64,000 nt of DNA from NCBI GenBank assembly GCA_025330725.1, contig JAIWND010000018.1:607043-671042 (forward strand). Reading direction: 5' to 3'. Positions 46,645 through 59,356 of this stretch are shown piece after piece. Positions within the stretch are counted from its first letter, which is position 1, and each line of letters starts with the position of its first letter. Under the pieces are notes generated by a model. The model was not told where the DNA came from. It saw only the letters and a list, made by a program, of their open reading frames with translations, and did not search any database. The translations under genes were made by a program, and so were the position numbers. This DNA comes from Chlamydoabsidia padenii. Lineage: Eukaryota > Mucoromycota > Mucoromycetes > Mucorales > Cunninghamellaceae.

Positions 46645-47614
46645 AAGTGTATCATTTTCATTTTCATGTTATCCCTTACCTCTTTCTATCTTGATCACTT
46701 TTCAACAAGGCCGACAATCCAAAATCACCTAGTTTGACATTCATATCATGATCCAGAAAGATATTACTGAGCTTGATATCCCGATGTACCACTTGTTGTT
46801 CATGCATATAAGTACATGCATCCAATAATTGAATCATGTAATACCGTACTTCAGGTTCAGTAAAATGTCTTCTTGTCTTGAGCATTTCCGCCAATGTCTA
46901 TTTTTTTTTTCTCCCCCAAGTAAAAGTGTTAGTTACGTGTTTCATCCTCATTATAACTGATCAAGCTTTTTCTTACCTTGTTTTCACATAGTTCCAATAT
47001 CAGATACACATTGTGATCATCTTCAAAAAAGTTGTAAAACCGTACGATGCGTGGATGTTTCATTAAACCATGAGTGATGATTTCGCTATGTAACTTGATC
47101 CTATATTTTTCTTGCTCCAGTGATGCTTTGGCCACCACCTTGGCTGCATAAGTATGTCCATCTTGGTCCCTGACTTGATAACATCGAGCAAAACCCCCCT
47201 ATATTCAAATAACATGAGACTTTATTTTATTTTTTCACAAAAAAACGAGCAACTTACTTCACCAAGGAATTGCATTGTTGTATAAGACCGGTCGAGTTCT
47301 TTATCTACCATGGTTCTAGGAACTTGTTCATCCGTCACCACATGAACTTTTGTTGCACCTGTTCTTTTTTGTTGTCGATCTGGTTTTCTAATGTTGGGTT
47401 CTAGAGGTCGAAGAGGCAAACGATGGCTGACTTGTAATTTCCTGAGCAATACAGACGTGTCGGTATGAGAAAGGGTTGGTGGATCCTTTGGTATCGTCGT
47501 TTGGAATTTGTCTTCTTCTTGTTGTTGAGATCCCATCTTTTCAAAAGACATGGCAGGTCGTCTTTTCGAGTGTTGTGGTGATGATCGTCGTGGCTTTGTA
47601 TCTATTGTATCCAT
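45199..47614 (-). CDS. PLK1: Polo-like kinase
   Basis: Nine exons: 47614-47258, 47198-46977, 46897-46680, 46579-46481, 46420-46361, 46308-46202, 46129-45748, 45664-45442, 45384-45199; 617 residues. The Ser/Thr kinase domain (~residues 112-360) has a Gly loop [35 protein letters not shown] and the activation segment [13 protein letters not shown]. Polo box 1 has [20 protein letters not shown] and VLFNDTSTL; polo box 2 has [20 protein letters not shown] and [15 protein letters not shown]. Polo kinases drive mitotic entry, spindle function and exit (Cdc5, Plo1). Two splice choices were settled by protein fit: the junction giving [17 protein letters not shown], and the acceptor before [10 protein letters not shown] (GA)n microsatellite lies in intron 3. 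Confidence 0.95.
46589..46641. repeat. (GA)n microsatellite in polo kinase intron
   Basis: About 26 GA units inside intron 3 of the polo kinase gene; a similar GA tract (24882-24909) lies in an intron of the SPT23-like gene. Confidence 0.95.
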
Positions 47615-47875
47615 TCAAGTCGGAATATATATCATGGGTACAGGTAAAATATATAAAAAGTGGAAGAGAAGAGACAGATAGACAAAAAGGGAGGAGTAAA
47701 ATAGTTTTTATTCGTTTTTCACACCCCGATTTGTACGACCCCTTTCAAAATAAAAGAGGATCGTTTAAAATAAAATAAAAAAGTTACGGAATGCATTGAT
47801 TAAGTGTAGAGTAGGGGAGGTAGGTGTGGTATAAATGATAGACTAACTAATACTAATACTAAATCTATAGAGTGG

Positions 47876-49610
47876 TTATGGTGCCTTGGTTGATGAGGTA
47901 GAAGAAGACATGGAAGAATGAGTAGTTGACTTTGTCAAGAGTTGTTCGAATTGGCGACCAATAGCTTCAACCCGACTACCACTGCGACTTCTAGGTGTTG
48001 TTTGTTTCCTTGTTCCTGCATGTATGGGTAAAGGAGATATCAAATCTGGTTGTTGTTGTTGTTGTTGTTGTAAGAACGCATTTGATGAAGAGACAGATTT
48101 TGATCTTGTTTTAGTTTGTACAAAGGGTTTGGTGATAGGAGATCGTGGTGGTTTAGGTGGAGGTGTAGTCATGGAGATAACATCGGTATCAGAGAGTGTT
48201 TTATTGTGTTCACCCATTCGTCGTGGTGTTGTTGTCATGTTGATATACTTTGGTTTGAGAGGTATTGGTGGAGGTAATGGTTTGTTGAAAGCAGGTGGAC
48301 TGATGGTGGATGCAGAGGCCGATCGAGTGTGTGTACGAGTCGGACCAGCCGACAGTAACGTTAAAGGGTGACCAAAGACTTGATTATAATGATCCACCAT
48401 ACAATGAAATAAGAGACGCCCGATACCAAGAGTAGGAATAAAGATAAGAGCCAGATTTGAGGTAGACATCTTGTTTTCATCGGCATTATCCGCAATTCGT
48501 CGAAAGTGTTGGCACAAGATTTTGAGTAAATTGAGATTGATGGTTGGTAATCGTGAGGTGATGGATCGAATGGTGTTTAATAGATCGGGTGTAATGGTTG
48601 CAAGTGGATCGATCTTTGGTGGCATCATTCTATCGAGTGTTTCTACTGAGGTGGCATGATATTCGTCGTCATTATCATCGTTGATAGTTGTTGATGATGT
48701 ATGCCGAATGGATCGATTTATTTGTTGTTTGTAGTCTTTGTCAATGTCTTTTGGAATAATAGGATCAGGAACTAGATGATATGTTATGTTAGGTATGTTT
48801 AGCTAGCCAGTTCATAACTTGGACTTACGTTCCCGTATATACATCTTGAGTAGAGTTGCCACCGCATTAGGATCAGGTCGTGTGGCAAACAAGTCGCTGT
48901 CATGACCCAAATCAAATGTTGATCGTAGTTTATTGACTTCCAATGTACTACCCGGGATCCTAATTCGATTGTGAGTATAGTATTCTGTTTATCATAGTTT
49001 CCATTCACCTACCTGTATATACCAACTTCATGAATACCTACAATTTAATGTATATCAGTATGCATTACTATATCATCCTTTTTTCTTTTTGTTTCCTTAC
49101 CATATTCATCCAAATAATTGATACAACGTCGTAAAACACCTGGTATAAGGTCATGTTCAGAGAGTTTCGTAAGAGACACAGCACCTTCCAATGACATACC
49201 AAAGATCGAATAGGCAAGTTCTTCTGGTGACGAAGTATCTAAAAATAAAGGCAGTTAAAGCATCCAGTTCATGTTCTTCTTTTTGTTTTATTTTTCATCT
49301 TGATTTTACCATTGGTTCTTTCTTGGCGGTCCTTTTTCCAACGGTCAACGGCTTCTTTACCTTTCCGACTCCATTCCATACTAGTTTCACGTGCTCGATT
49401 GCCAACCATAGCCCCCCGTGAGCGCCATTCTGGAAGTCGTTCTTGCATGGTCGCATTCAGTTCAGACTTTTTCTGTTCCACCTTTGTTCGAGTATCACGT
49501 ACAGTATCGGCCAATTTGGTCAAGACAGAGTTTTTATCCGGTTTGGTGTCATCAAAAGAGAAAGCAGAAGACGAAGAAGTCGAGGAAGAGTCAGAGAATG
49601 TGGAAGTCAT
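47876..49610 (-). CDS. RhoGAP-domain protein
   Basis: Five exons: 49610-49310, 49238-49101, 49037-49013, 48959-48829, 48771-47876; 496 residues. The N-terminal ~100 residues are a charged helical region (TKLADTVRDTRTKVEQKKSE). The RhoGAP domain follows: FGMSLEGAVSLTKLSEHDLI, YGIHEVGIYRIPGSTLEVNK with the arginine finger in GIYR, RPDPNAVATLLKMYIRELPD, and LNLLKILCQHFRRIADNADE with NKMSTSNLALIF. It would switch off a Rho/Cdc42-type GTPase in polarity or cell-wall control. The C-terminal 170 residues are Pro/Ser-rich with PPxPP sites that could bind SH3 domains. Divergent from SIP5, starts 233 bp apart. Confidence 0.9.
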
Positions 49611-49715
49611 GGTGTAATGAGGATGTTTATCATGGGGTCAGTATAGCATAAAAAAAAAAAAAAGAAGGAAAGAAAGACAAGAAAGTGAGGGTCGTGACCA
49701 CCAATCAAATTCAAA

Positions 49716-49738
49716 GTTAAAATGCCGATTGAATTCTC
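49716..49738. promoter_or_regulatory. Diverged shared element between RhoGAP and SIP5
   Basis: GTTAAAATGCCGATTGAATTC in the bidirectional promoter, about 110 bp from either start; it has AAAAT-CCG and TTGAAT halves with a changed centre. A poly-A run follows. Confidence 0.3.
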
Positions 49739-49842
49739 AAAAAAAAAAAAAAAAAAAAAAGTTTGGGCGATCGATTTTTTTATTTGAGTTCCCTATTGTT
49801 CTCTCTTCTCTCTTTTCTTTTCGTTATTGATTGTAATGTCTA

Positions 49843-50919
49843 ATGGGTGTGCTCCATTCCAAACAAGCGGATAACTCTGACGATCCTCTTGACTTTGGTC
49901 CCCTAGTACCTCAAGATCACGCTGCTTCTTGGGACTATGACACTAAAGTGGTGAAACGATTGATAAAGGAAGGACGTTTGGCTCCTTTTTATCACGGTAA
50001 AGGATAGTAATGGTATCACAATAAAAGACAGTTTTACCCATATTCTTTTAATAGGTTATTACGAGAAACCTGATATTCGAAACGGTAGTCAAGTTGATCT
50101 ACTCACCTCGGCATCTCATGGTCTTATTCAACAAACTAATCCGGCATTCAAGAATGGGAATAGCAGCATGCTGGCCATGGCTGCAGAACGTATGGGGCTA
50201 TTACTGGCAAGACATATTCCTGAAAACGTTCAAAGATATGTACTCTACAAAGACTCTGTAGAATGTCCTATTTGCTTCTTGGTAAGGGTATATCTATATC
50301 TATATCTATATCATTATCATTCACTCAAATGCTTCTTCATATAGTTTTATCCACCTTTTATCAATCATACGCGGTGTTGTAACAAATTGATATGTACTGC
50401 CTGTTTTTTACAACTGAAACGATCAATAGACTCTCCATCCTTGGCTATTCATTGTCCATTCTGTATGCAACCACACCTTGGTGTCATCCGTGTACCGCCT
50501 CCTTGGAGTCTTCATTATGCAAACTTTTGTAATCGACGATCAGATATACCCGTGGGTAAAAGGAAACGGTTTTATATCTTTGATCCTGATGTCGTACTTG
50601 TTGGTAAGTAAAAATTCGAATCGTAATAATGGGATTTACCGGAGCTTGACTCTCTCTATCTCTCTTTTTTATAGATCACGTCAGACCGGATTGGCAGGAA
50701 AATATTGGATCTTCATCAAGAAATACCTCAAGTAATGGATCAACTCGACGTGCTGTGGTCCGACCTTTTCGAACTGGTACTTTGGTATCAGATATGTCTT
50801 CTTCAGTGGAATCTACTGATAGTCTACCTGATGATTCTCTTATATTGGAATACTTGCGATCAAGCAACTCGATGATAAAAAAGGAACACCAAGAAATAGA
50901 AAACTCCACTCACCTATAG
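49843..50919 (+). CDS. SIP5: SIP5-family RING-like protein
   Basis: Four exons: 49843-49996, 50055-50281, 50345-50603, 50675-50919; 294 residues. It begins MGVLHSK, a possible N-myristoylation site. The conserved SIP5 zinc region is [20 protein letters not shown] then LICTACFLQLKR and HCPFCMQPHLGV, an unusual RING-like finger. Yeast Sip5 binds Snf1 kinase and the Reg1/Glc7 phosphatase. The C-terminal 85 residues are Ser-rich. Start: an upstream ATG (49836) reaches a stop after 12 codons, so the second ATG is used; the upstream one forms a tiny overlapping uORF. Confidence 0.88.
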
Positions 50920-51595
50920 ATACATAAACCTTCACTATAATACTTATCCCCCTCTTACACTTTATATATATATATTTTTTTGTAACAATAAAAATAACCA
51001 GCTTGTCTATTTACCATATCTCTCATTGGTATATGTAAAATGATCGTCAATGCTCGTATCACTATGAAACAATGTGTCACGGATTTGGTGTGGTCGGCGG
51101 GTTTTGAAATAGGCTGTCAACAGGAGCTTTGTCAAGTCTCTTTGAAGTAATGGGGTTATTTTTTCAGTGTATTTATTATCATAACATGAACCAATGACTT
51201 GTCTCCTGTTTATGGTGTTCATGTCGGATAATGATGTTGTATTAAAAAAAGAAATCGGAGGGGAAGATCCCAGAGTCAACTGTCAACTTTTACGACCAGG
51301 ATAAATTAACATCCAGATTCACATTCCGCTTCAGTGGCCAAAATAATAAAAAAGCCAGGTTACAATGAAAACCAGATTTTTCGCCTTGTTCTTTCATTTG
51401 TTTTAATCTCTCTCTCTCTCTCTCTCTCTCATTCATTCACTTCTTTAAGCAACTTTGTAAATACTCTCAAGGTAATAAAGAAAACAAACCATCCATTAAT
51501 CTGTTGACTAATCCTTGTATACGTTTTGTTTTTTTTAAAATAAAAATAAAAAGTCAATCAATACGTGTACGATATTCCATCCATAACAGCAGCTA
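50920..51595. other. Intergenic, no gene seen
   Basis: TATATATATATTTTTTT at about 50964-50980 and AATAAAAATAA beyond (about 50986) look like SIP5 3'-end sequence. GGCGGGTTTTGAAAT at 51096-51110 is a copy of the shared element without an obvious gene. (CT)n at about 51404-51430 begins the leader of the BTB gene. Confidence 0.4.
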
Positions 51596-51916
51596 ATGAT
51601 AACCGATATGACCACCAACTACAATCAACAACACATTTCTTCTCCCAACTTCAAGACCTCTGTTTATATGACAGCAACTGGTAATGGTGCTCATTATTAT
51701 CAACAAGGGACTTCTCCATCCATGGGCCATCAACAAGTGACGCAGGCGATGCCCATGGCGATGCCCATGATGAATCATCCCATGCCTATGCAACAACCAC
51801 AACCTACTTTTTTCCCCTCTCCTGTGCCTTCTCGTCCTTCTCCTGTTGGTTATGGCTACAATGAACCTGATCCTCAAACTTACTGCAACTATCTATATCA
51901 AGTGGGCTTCTTACAA

Positions 51917-51953
<37 letters not shown>

Positions 51954-52921
51954 ATTATTCACCATCATATATATAACTAACTCATTGCACTTGTTTTCTT
52001 TTTAATCGTATAGGCAACTTTTCTGATATTACGGTATCTGTTCCTAGTATTGGAAAATCATTCACTCTTCATTCCTTGATTCTCTCTCGCTCACCCTATC
52101 TTTACCAACGATTGATGCAACTCGAAAATGATGCGACGGTGATCGAATTGGATTATAAAGGAGTCATGGCCGAATCCTTCCACACCATCTTTACTCATTT
52201 GTATCGACCTCTTACTCACCAAGACATGTTATTCCTGATGAATGAAAAACCTCAATTGTATCTGGAACTGATTGGACTCGCTGACTATTTGGAATTGCCA
52301 TTAAAGGAACTCTTGATGCATGTGATCTTGACTCTAGGTTTTAACAATGAAGCCATGCGTTGGGTCCACTACTTGCAACCTTATGCGGAATCGACAAGAA
52401 TGTGGGTGAAAACATTAGATGATCGCTTATTGCAATATCTCACACGGGGACTGTCTACTCAGTTGGAAGCCTTCTCGACCTCTGTCAAGATGAGTGGTGG
52501 GGTGGTCATTGGCAAGAATCCTACTCATGGTTATATGACTTCCAAGACGATCCCATTGCGTGGTATGACTGATTTGGCCAAATTGTATGCGACTTTGCCT
52601 TGGATTTATCTCAAGCGTTGTTTGGAACATCCTGATTTGCCCGTACAAGATACTATCCATCGGTACTTTTTTACGAAAAAGGTGTTGCAATTGCGCTCTG
52701 CTAAAGATGAAGGTGTCATCACTGTGGGGTTACGATTCGATGGTCAGGCACAACAACAGCAACAACAACAACAACAAATGCCTAACAACAAGAAAAAATT
52801 CGATGATAAGGATAGTATGGTAATGACATTATCTCTCGTTAAAACGCCTAGACGGAAACAAGGGAAATGGGATCCGTCTTTATATGAAGTGGAATCGGAT
52901 GACAGTGATGAAGAACCATAG
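51596..52921 (+). CDS. BTB/POZ-domain protein
   Basis: Two exons: 51596-51917 and 52014-52921; 409 residues. The first 100 residues are Pro/Gln/Met-rich with MPMAMPMMNHPMPM. A BTB/POZ fold begins at about 107: GNFSDITVSVPSIGKSFTLH, SLILSRSPYLYQRLM, VIELDYKGVMAESFHTIFTH, LIGLADYLELPLKELLM. The region after it (ILTLGFNNEAMRWVHYLQPY) is helical, and the C-terminus has a Q9 run and an acidic end. BTB domains mediate dimerisation or Cullin-3 binding; the partner is unknown. The intron starts GTAAAAAA and holds a ~33-base A run. An in-frame ATG five codons later is an alternative start. Confidence 0.85.
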
Positions 52922-53356
52922 GGAATAATAACAACAATGATAGCAGCAACAACAGTAGCAGAAGCATAATAGCAAATCACATCGTCATCAGTAAGGGCGA
53001 TAAATCATCAATCGTACTTGAAATGAAGCAACTCTGGGATCCCCTCTTACTATAGTTAGCCTACACCCCCACCCCATTATTATTATTATTATCATCATTT
53101 GGACATATCATACCATCATTCTTATAGCATTTACATAATCCCCCTTCATAATCTTCTTTGTTTAATTTCCAGTCCCCACACTTTACATTCCCCTTTAACC
53201 AATCATTTAAATAAAAACATTTATTATTATTATTATTACCATTATACAATATGACTACCAGTTTTAAAAAACAACAACATCAAAGACCAAACTAGTTTAT
53301 TTTTTAAAAAAAAGGATACAGAAAAACTAAACTAAGTTTTACCACTACACTATACA
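52922..53356. other. Intergenic with ATT microsatellites
   Basis: Between convergent BTB and PR/SET-like genes. (ATT)n tracts at about 53077-53092 and 53220-53237. No gene seen. Confidence 0.5.
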
Positions 53357-55025
53357 TTATTTTTCACATTCGATCCATACCAATAGCTCTTCATCTTGAT
53401 CAATCGACCGTTTCGTCCAACAGATGACTTGATTATAGATTTTACCCTTGAGTAACAAGATGTTGGCGAGATCAGGGGAAGTGGCTTGACGCATAAAATG
53501 GAAAGGACAATACATCTTACCCTTTGGATCCGTAAACAATTGACCTCTATCGTCAGTGGCATCCAGTACCGTTCGATCATACATCAAACAATACTTTGTT
53601 GCATTCCCTTGATCTTCCTTGAATAATTCGAATTCATCCTCGGTCGTCGGTACGCCAAAGTAAAAACCCAGAGGTGTGTTGACTGGTAATCGACGTTGAG
53701 CATGGACTGAGGATGGGATCTTGGTATGGTTGGTTTTCGTATACACAATATCTTGGTATGTTGTAGGAAGAGGCGCTGCTGGATGATAATCTTCATCACC
53801 TTGTATACGCCACTGAATCGATTCACAAATACCTTGATTATCGTCTTGATCACTGGTGTACTGAATTTTGGTGGTTGTTTTGACGGTGGTGGTTGTAGTG
53901 GTATCTTGGTTTTCTTTATCATTATCCTCTTGTTGATTTAATAGTCGCATGCGTAGTCGTTCCGTTTTTCGAAACGCGAGGAACTCATCAAACTCCGTCA
54001 AGTGAGGCTTTTGCTGATCGGACGATATATTGATGAGAGTAGGGTATGGTGTCAAAGGTGTTTCAGGTGGTGGTGGTGGTGGTGGTGATGGAAGTGGTAG
54101 TCGTAGTAGTGGTAATGATGACGATGAATCCAGACACGGTTTTCCAAAACATAAAGGCCAATCGTGAGTAACAAGTATCTTCATCCATTTATCATATATT
54201 GCCACCGCTTTACAAAAGTTGGCTGGTTCAAATGTTAATCGAAAGTGCATGGATCGACTACCAGAAGGTCGGTATGATTGAAAGTGTCGACCATTGTTGT
54301 TTGTCAGTAAAGCAGATGCAGAATTTTTAGGTGTCTAGCAAATAAATAAAAAGAGTTAGTCAAGTTCTACAAGTTGACTTTCCCCCATGATGATTTACCT
54401 TTCCACGAAATGCTAGAGGAAACCCTCTTTCAGTGCTGATAGTGTTATCCAAAACCAAGGCGGTGTTGATCAGATCTGTACGAGGCATAGCATGTTCTGG
54501 ATGATTCCGAAGAGCCAAAAAGAGCATGCATGATTGACTGTGCCAACGAGGATGGTGGGCAGTTGTCTGTGCACCAGTCGGACCATGGCGCGTTTGAGGT
54601 AAATGGTAAGTCTGTTTTAAGGGTGGTGGAGTGGTTGAGGGTACATTCTTGGCAAGATTCAAGTAGGAAGATCGACGGACTACTTGAGGTAGAGGAGGTG
54701 AGTTGAGAGGTGTCAAAGTACAAGTCATTATAGACCGTGCCATTGGTTGCTGTTGCTGTTGCTGCTGCTGTTGTTCTTGTTGTTGTTGTTGTTGTTGTTT
54801 TCGCTTAATGTCGTGTTCTTGTTCCAATCGTCTTTTGCTGCCACTAAGACTAGTTGGAGTGTTCAAGTCATCCGCCCTTTGTATCATATTACCAGAAATG
54901 TTTAAACCATTCTTGCTACTTGTTTTGTTGCGTAAGGTGCCATGTCGAGCTTGAGAAGGTAAGATGTCCAAATGAAGTGATGATGGCGGTTGAGTAAATC
55001 CATTTCTCTGTTGTAAGGAAGACAT
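53357..55025 (-). CDS. PR/SET-like domain protein
   Basis: Two exons: 55025-54399 and 54334-53357; 534 residues. The N-terminus is low complexity with a poly-Gln run (~65-93). A conserved-looking block spans the splice (HPRWHSQSCMLFLALRNHPE, TDLINTALVLDNTISTERGF, then SGSRSMHFRLTFEP and LVTHDWPLCFG). The last ~110 residues resemble a PR/SET fold: PLGFYFGVPTTEDEFELF, YCLMYDRTVLDATDDRG, ANILLLKGKIYNQVICWTKR and the closing IDQDEELLVWIE, like the GxELLVWYG end of PRDM domains. The canonical catalytic NHxxxPN is not seen, so methyltransferase activity is doubtful. No upstream zinc fingers. Assignment by eye from the SET end motif. Confidence 0.65.
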
Positions 55026-55220
55026 GGATATAGAGTCAAATGGAAAGAGTTGATATATAATAACAACAAGTAAGCAATAAAAGTATTTGTACTAAACACA
55101 ATACAAAAAAAAAATAAAAATAAAAATAAAAAAAAATAAAAAGAGGAAGACAAGCGTCAAATTTTATTTCAAATCAAAAGAAAGAAAAAAAAAAAAAAAA
55201 AAAAAGAGAGGACAGCCATC

Positions 55221-55236
55221 GATTCAAATCCCGCCC
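55221..55236. promoter_or_regulatory. Shared element between FIS1 stop and PR/SET-like start
   Basis: GATTCAAATCCCGCCC, perfect core, 196 bp upstream of the PR/SET-like start and only nine bases past the FIS1 stop codon. Confidence 0.5.
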
Positions 55237-55244
55237 AGGTGCGC

Positions 55245-55885
55245 CTATTTAGATCGCTTGATCACAGTAGCCACTAATGCAGCTGCCACTGCGACAACAC
55301 CACTGACTATAGCTAAACCTATTGCACCCTCTTTTAGAAGATAAAAGTTAGATCATATCTTTTTCCCTTTGAATATATACCTGTGGACACCTTTTCATCG
55401 ATCTGTTTAGCCAAGCACAGAGCTTGAGTATTTCTTGGTTCCAATCGTAAGAGTTCATTGTTGTAAGCCCTAGCTTCAGAGTAACTGGATAACTTGTAAT
55501 GTCCCAAAGCCAAAAAGTAAAGGCATTCTCTACGTCGTTCAGGTGCTTGAGTATATATGTCTATGAGGGGTGGTCAGTCTTGGCAAGTTGTCTATTTTTT
55601 TTTTTTGTTTTTTTTTTTTTTGTTTTCTTCATGGTACTTTACCTACGAGTAGCTGGATTCCTTGTTCAATATGACTTTTGTCCAACGACCGAACCAGGCC
55701 CCATGCATAGTTGAATTTCGTTTGGATGGACACATAATCACCTTCTTTAACGTATTGTCGTTTGAGTACCTAAATATATAGCAAGGTCAACTCCAGTTCT
55801 TGTCATTGTTTTACTTTTTTACCTCGAGTTCTGCTGCGCTTAATGGCGTTTCAACATCTTGGACTTTAGGAGCATCGTGACCCAT
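55245..55885 (-). CDS. FIS1: Mitochondrial fission protein Fis1
   Basis: Four exons: 55885-55823, 55769-55643, 55560-55381, 55330-55245; 151 residues. TPR-like cytosolic domain: [62 protein letters not shown]-terminal tail anchor follows ([20 protein letters not shown]) with the basic KRSK end needed for outer-membrane targeting. Fis1 recruits the dynamin Dnm1 through adaptors on mitochondria and peroxisomes. The second splice donor was chosen as GTA G|GTAAAG, which gives [14 protein letters not shown]. Confidence 0.96.
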
Positions 55886-55965
55886 GGTGTAATTGCTTGA
55901 AGAATAAAGACAAAAAGAAAGAAAGAGTGACAAAAAATAAAAATCGGGGAACACTTGGCACATAA

Positions 55966-55982
55966 ATTTCAAATCCCGCCCA
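55966..55982. promoter_or_regulatory. Shared element upstream of FIS1
   Basis: ATTTCAAATCCCGCCCA, perfect core, 81-97 bp from the start codon. Confidence 0.55.
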
Positions 55983-56261
55983 TGTTTCGATATGCCGAAA
56001 AAGATCAATGATCATTGTATTCAACCTGCATACCAATACCGTTCCTGAATTTCCATTGTCGAGAATCATCGGTCAAGTACAACATCAACATTACATCTAT
56101 TGTCTAAAACTAAGAGTAAAGATCACCATCAAGACTATTTCTTTCCCCCACATTGATGAGATGTCTAAATAACCATTTATTTACAAAACAATAAATACTA
56201 AACATCTATGCAAATACAATCAATCTAATCTACAAACATATAAAAAATGTTGTCGAGGTAT

Positions 56262-58046
<1,785 letters not shown>

Positions 58047-58150
58047 TTAAAAAATTAAAAAAATAAAAAAACAGTTAAAAGAGAAGAGAAGAAGTTACAA
58101 AAAACTCGACATCCTCGAATTTTAAATAGACTCTTCCGACCTGGGATGAC

Positions 58151-58166
58151 TAATTGAAATCCCGCC
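58151..58166. promoter_or_regulatory. Shared element upstream of GLR1
   Basis: TAATTGAAATCCCGCC, 117-132 bp from the start codon. Confidence 0.5.
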
Positions 58167-58931
58167 AGGATCGGGTCTGTCAGCGAATCAAAAATTAGAA
58201 ATATGGTGAAACAAAGTAATGCATTTGTGATCATAACTACAGTGAGATGACTAATGTGATGTCTTGTTCATTTCTTTTTTTTTTTCGGCCTGGTTTGATC
58301 ACCATCATAGTATATAAATGGGACGAATTGGTTAAAGTGAGATACTACTGTACTTTTAATGAAAACATATCATGCACATGGAAATTTCCATTTTTGATAT
58401 ACAGATCAGATTCGTCATTCATCCATTTTTTGAAACAAACTGAGATAACCATTCCTTCAGATCATTTGTAATGTAATCATAGTAAAACATTATGTTTTTT
58501 ATTTATTATACAGTTTACAGTAGGTGATGAGCAAAGGGTGGGGGATTGATTATCATATGTAATATCTACAGCTAAGGAGGAAGAGGGAGGGGAGTGTGGG
58601 TTGATAATACTATATACATGGACATGGTACTATTTGATGTTCATACCTACATATAAAACAATCAGCAGTTAAAATGTAATCATAGTCGATAACTGCCTAC
58701 TTACGTTTTGCAATTCTCATTCACATCAATCAAGAGGACAGGTGCCAATGATATCCGCCAGGTCATCAATATCAGTGGTCGTTGGGGACGTTATCGTTCA
58801 CTGGAGATCGGCATAAAAAAACATATTAAACAAAGCAGGTTAGTTCAATATCCATTTAACGTTACTATTCCTTTGTTTTTGTTTTCTTACCTGTCAGTTG
58901 TTCCATGTTGTTCGCCAGTACCAACATGGGG
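58167..58931. other. Intergenic; spliced non-coding-looking exons
   Basis: On the minus strand, 58817-58719 is flanked by splice-like signals (CTCCAG before, GTAAGTAGG after) and a further acceptor ATATGTAG lies near 58650, but no frame connects through them. They may be 3'-UTR exons of, or broken continuation of, the small unit at 58932-59356. Otherwise nothing recognised. Confidence 0.35.
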
Positions 58932-59356
58932 TCATATCAGTGGTGCATGATCCGTATCACCACTAAAGGGGAGCAACGGAACCGATCGTGTTCGAGTGGT
59001 TGAGTCTTCATTTATGTTTGGTAAGTTGTTGTCTAGTGATTGTGGTGCCTTGAAAGACTTGACCAGTGCATACCTATTGTGTTCGATGTGGAGATATAAA
59101 AGTACTTGACCAAAGAATACCTATTCAAAGTGTCACCTAGTGTAACAAAAAAAAAATGCTCCAGTAATGCTTTGACATGCCCAGATTTAGTTTTCCATTT
59201 ACCTTTTGACAGGAATGTTGAATCGATAGAGCATTCATGAAAGTTGTTGTGTACAAGCGTATATAACATCCCAGCCAGAGTCGCTTACAACAAGTATGTA
59301 TGTCCAGAAGAGTTGGTGTCATTGAGGGAGGAAGAAAAATGTTTCGTTCCAGTCAT
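58932..59356 (-). CDS. Tentative small gene, unknown
   Basis: Two-exon reading: 59356-59289 and 59073-58932, encoding 69 residues that begin MTGTKHFSSSLNDTN and end SGDTDHAPLI. Support: a promoter-type element (59491-59507), a TATA-like TCTATAAAATAA about 100 bp upstream, a pyrimidine-rich leader, and a good donor (TT|GTAAGC) and acceptor (AATAG) that keep the frame. The 215-bp intron is longer than others here and contains another possible exon (near 59218-59269). In the same frame, beyond the stop, the sequence stays open to another good donor, hinting at a broken longer gene. No family recognised. Confidence 0.3.

Noticed and set aside
48024..48371. Plus-strand frame with poly-Cys
   Set aside because: Antisense of the RhoGAP tail's Gln run.
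52744..52980. Minus-strand Cys-run frame
   Set aside because: Antisense of the BTB protein's poly-Gln stretch.
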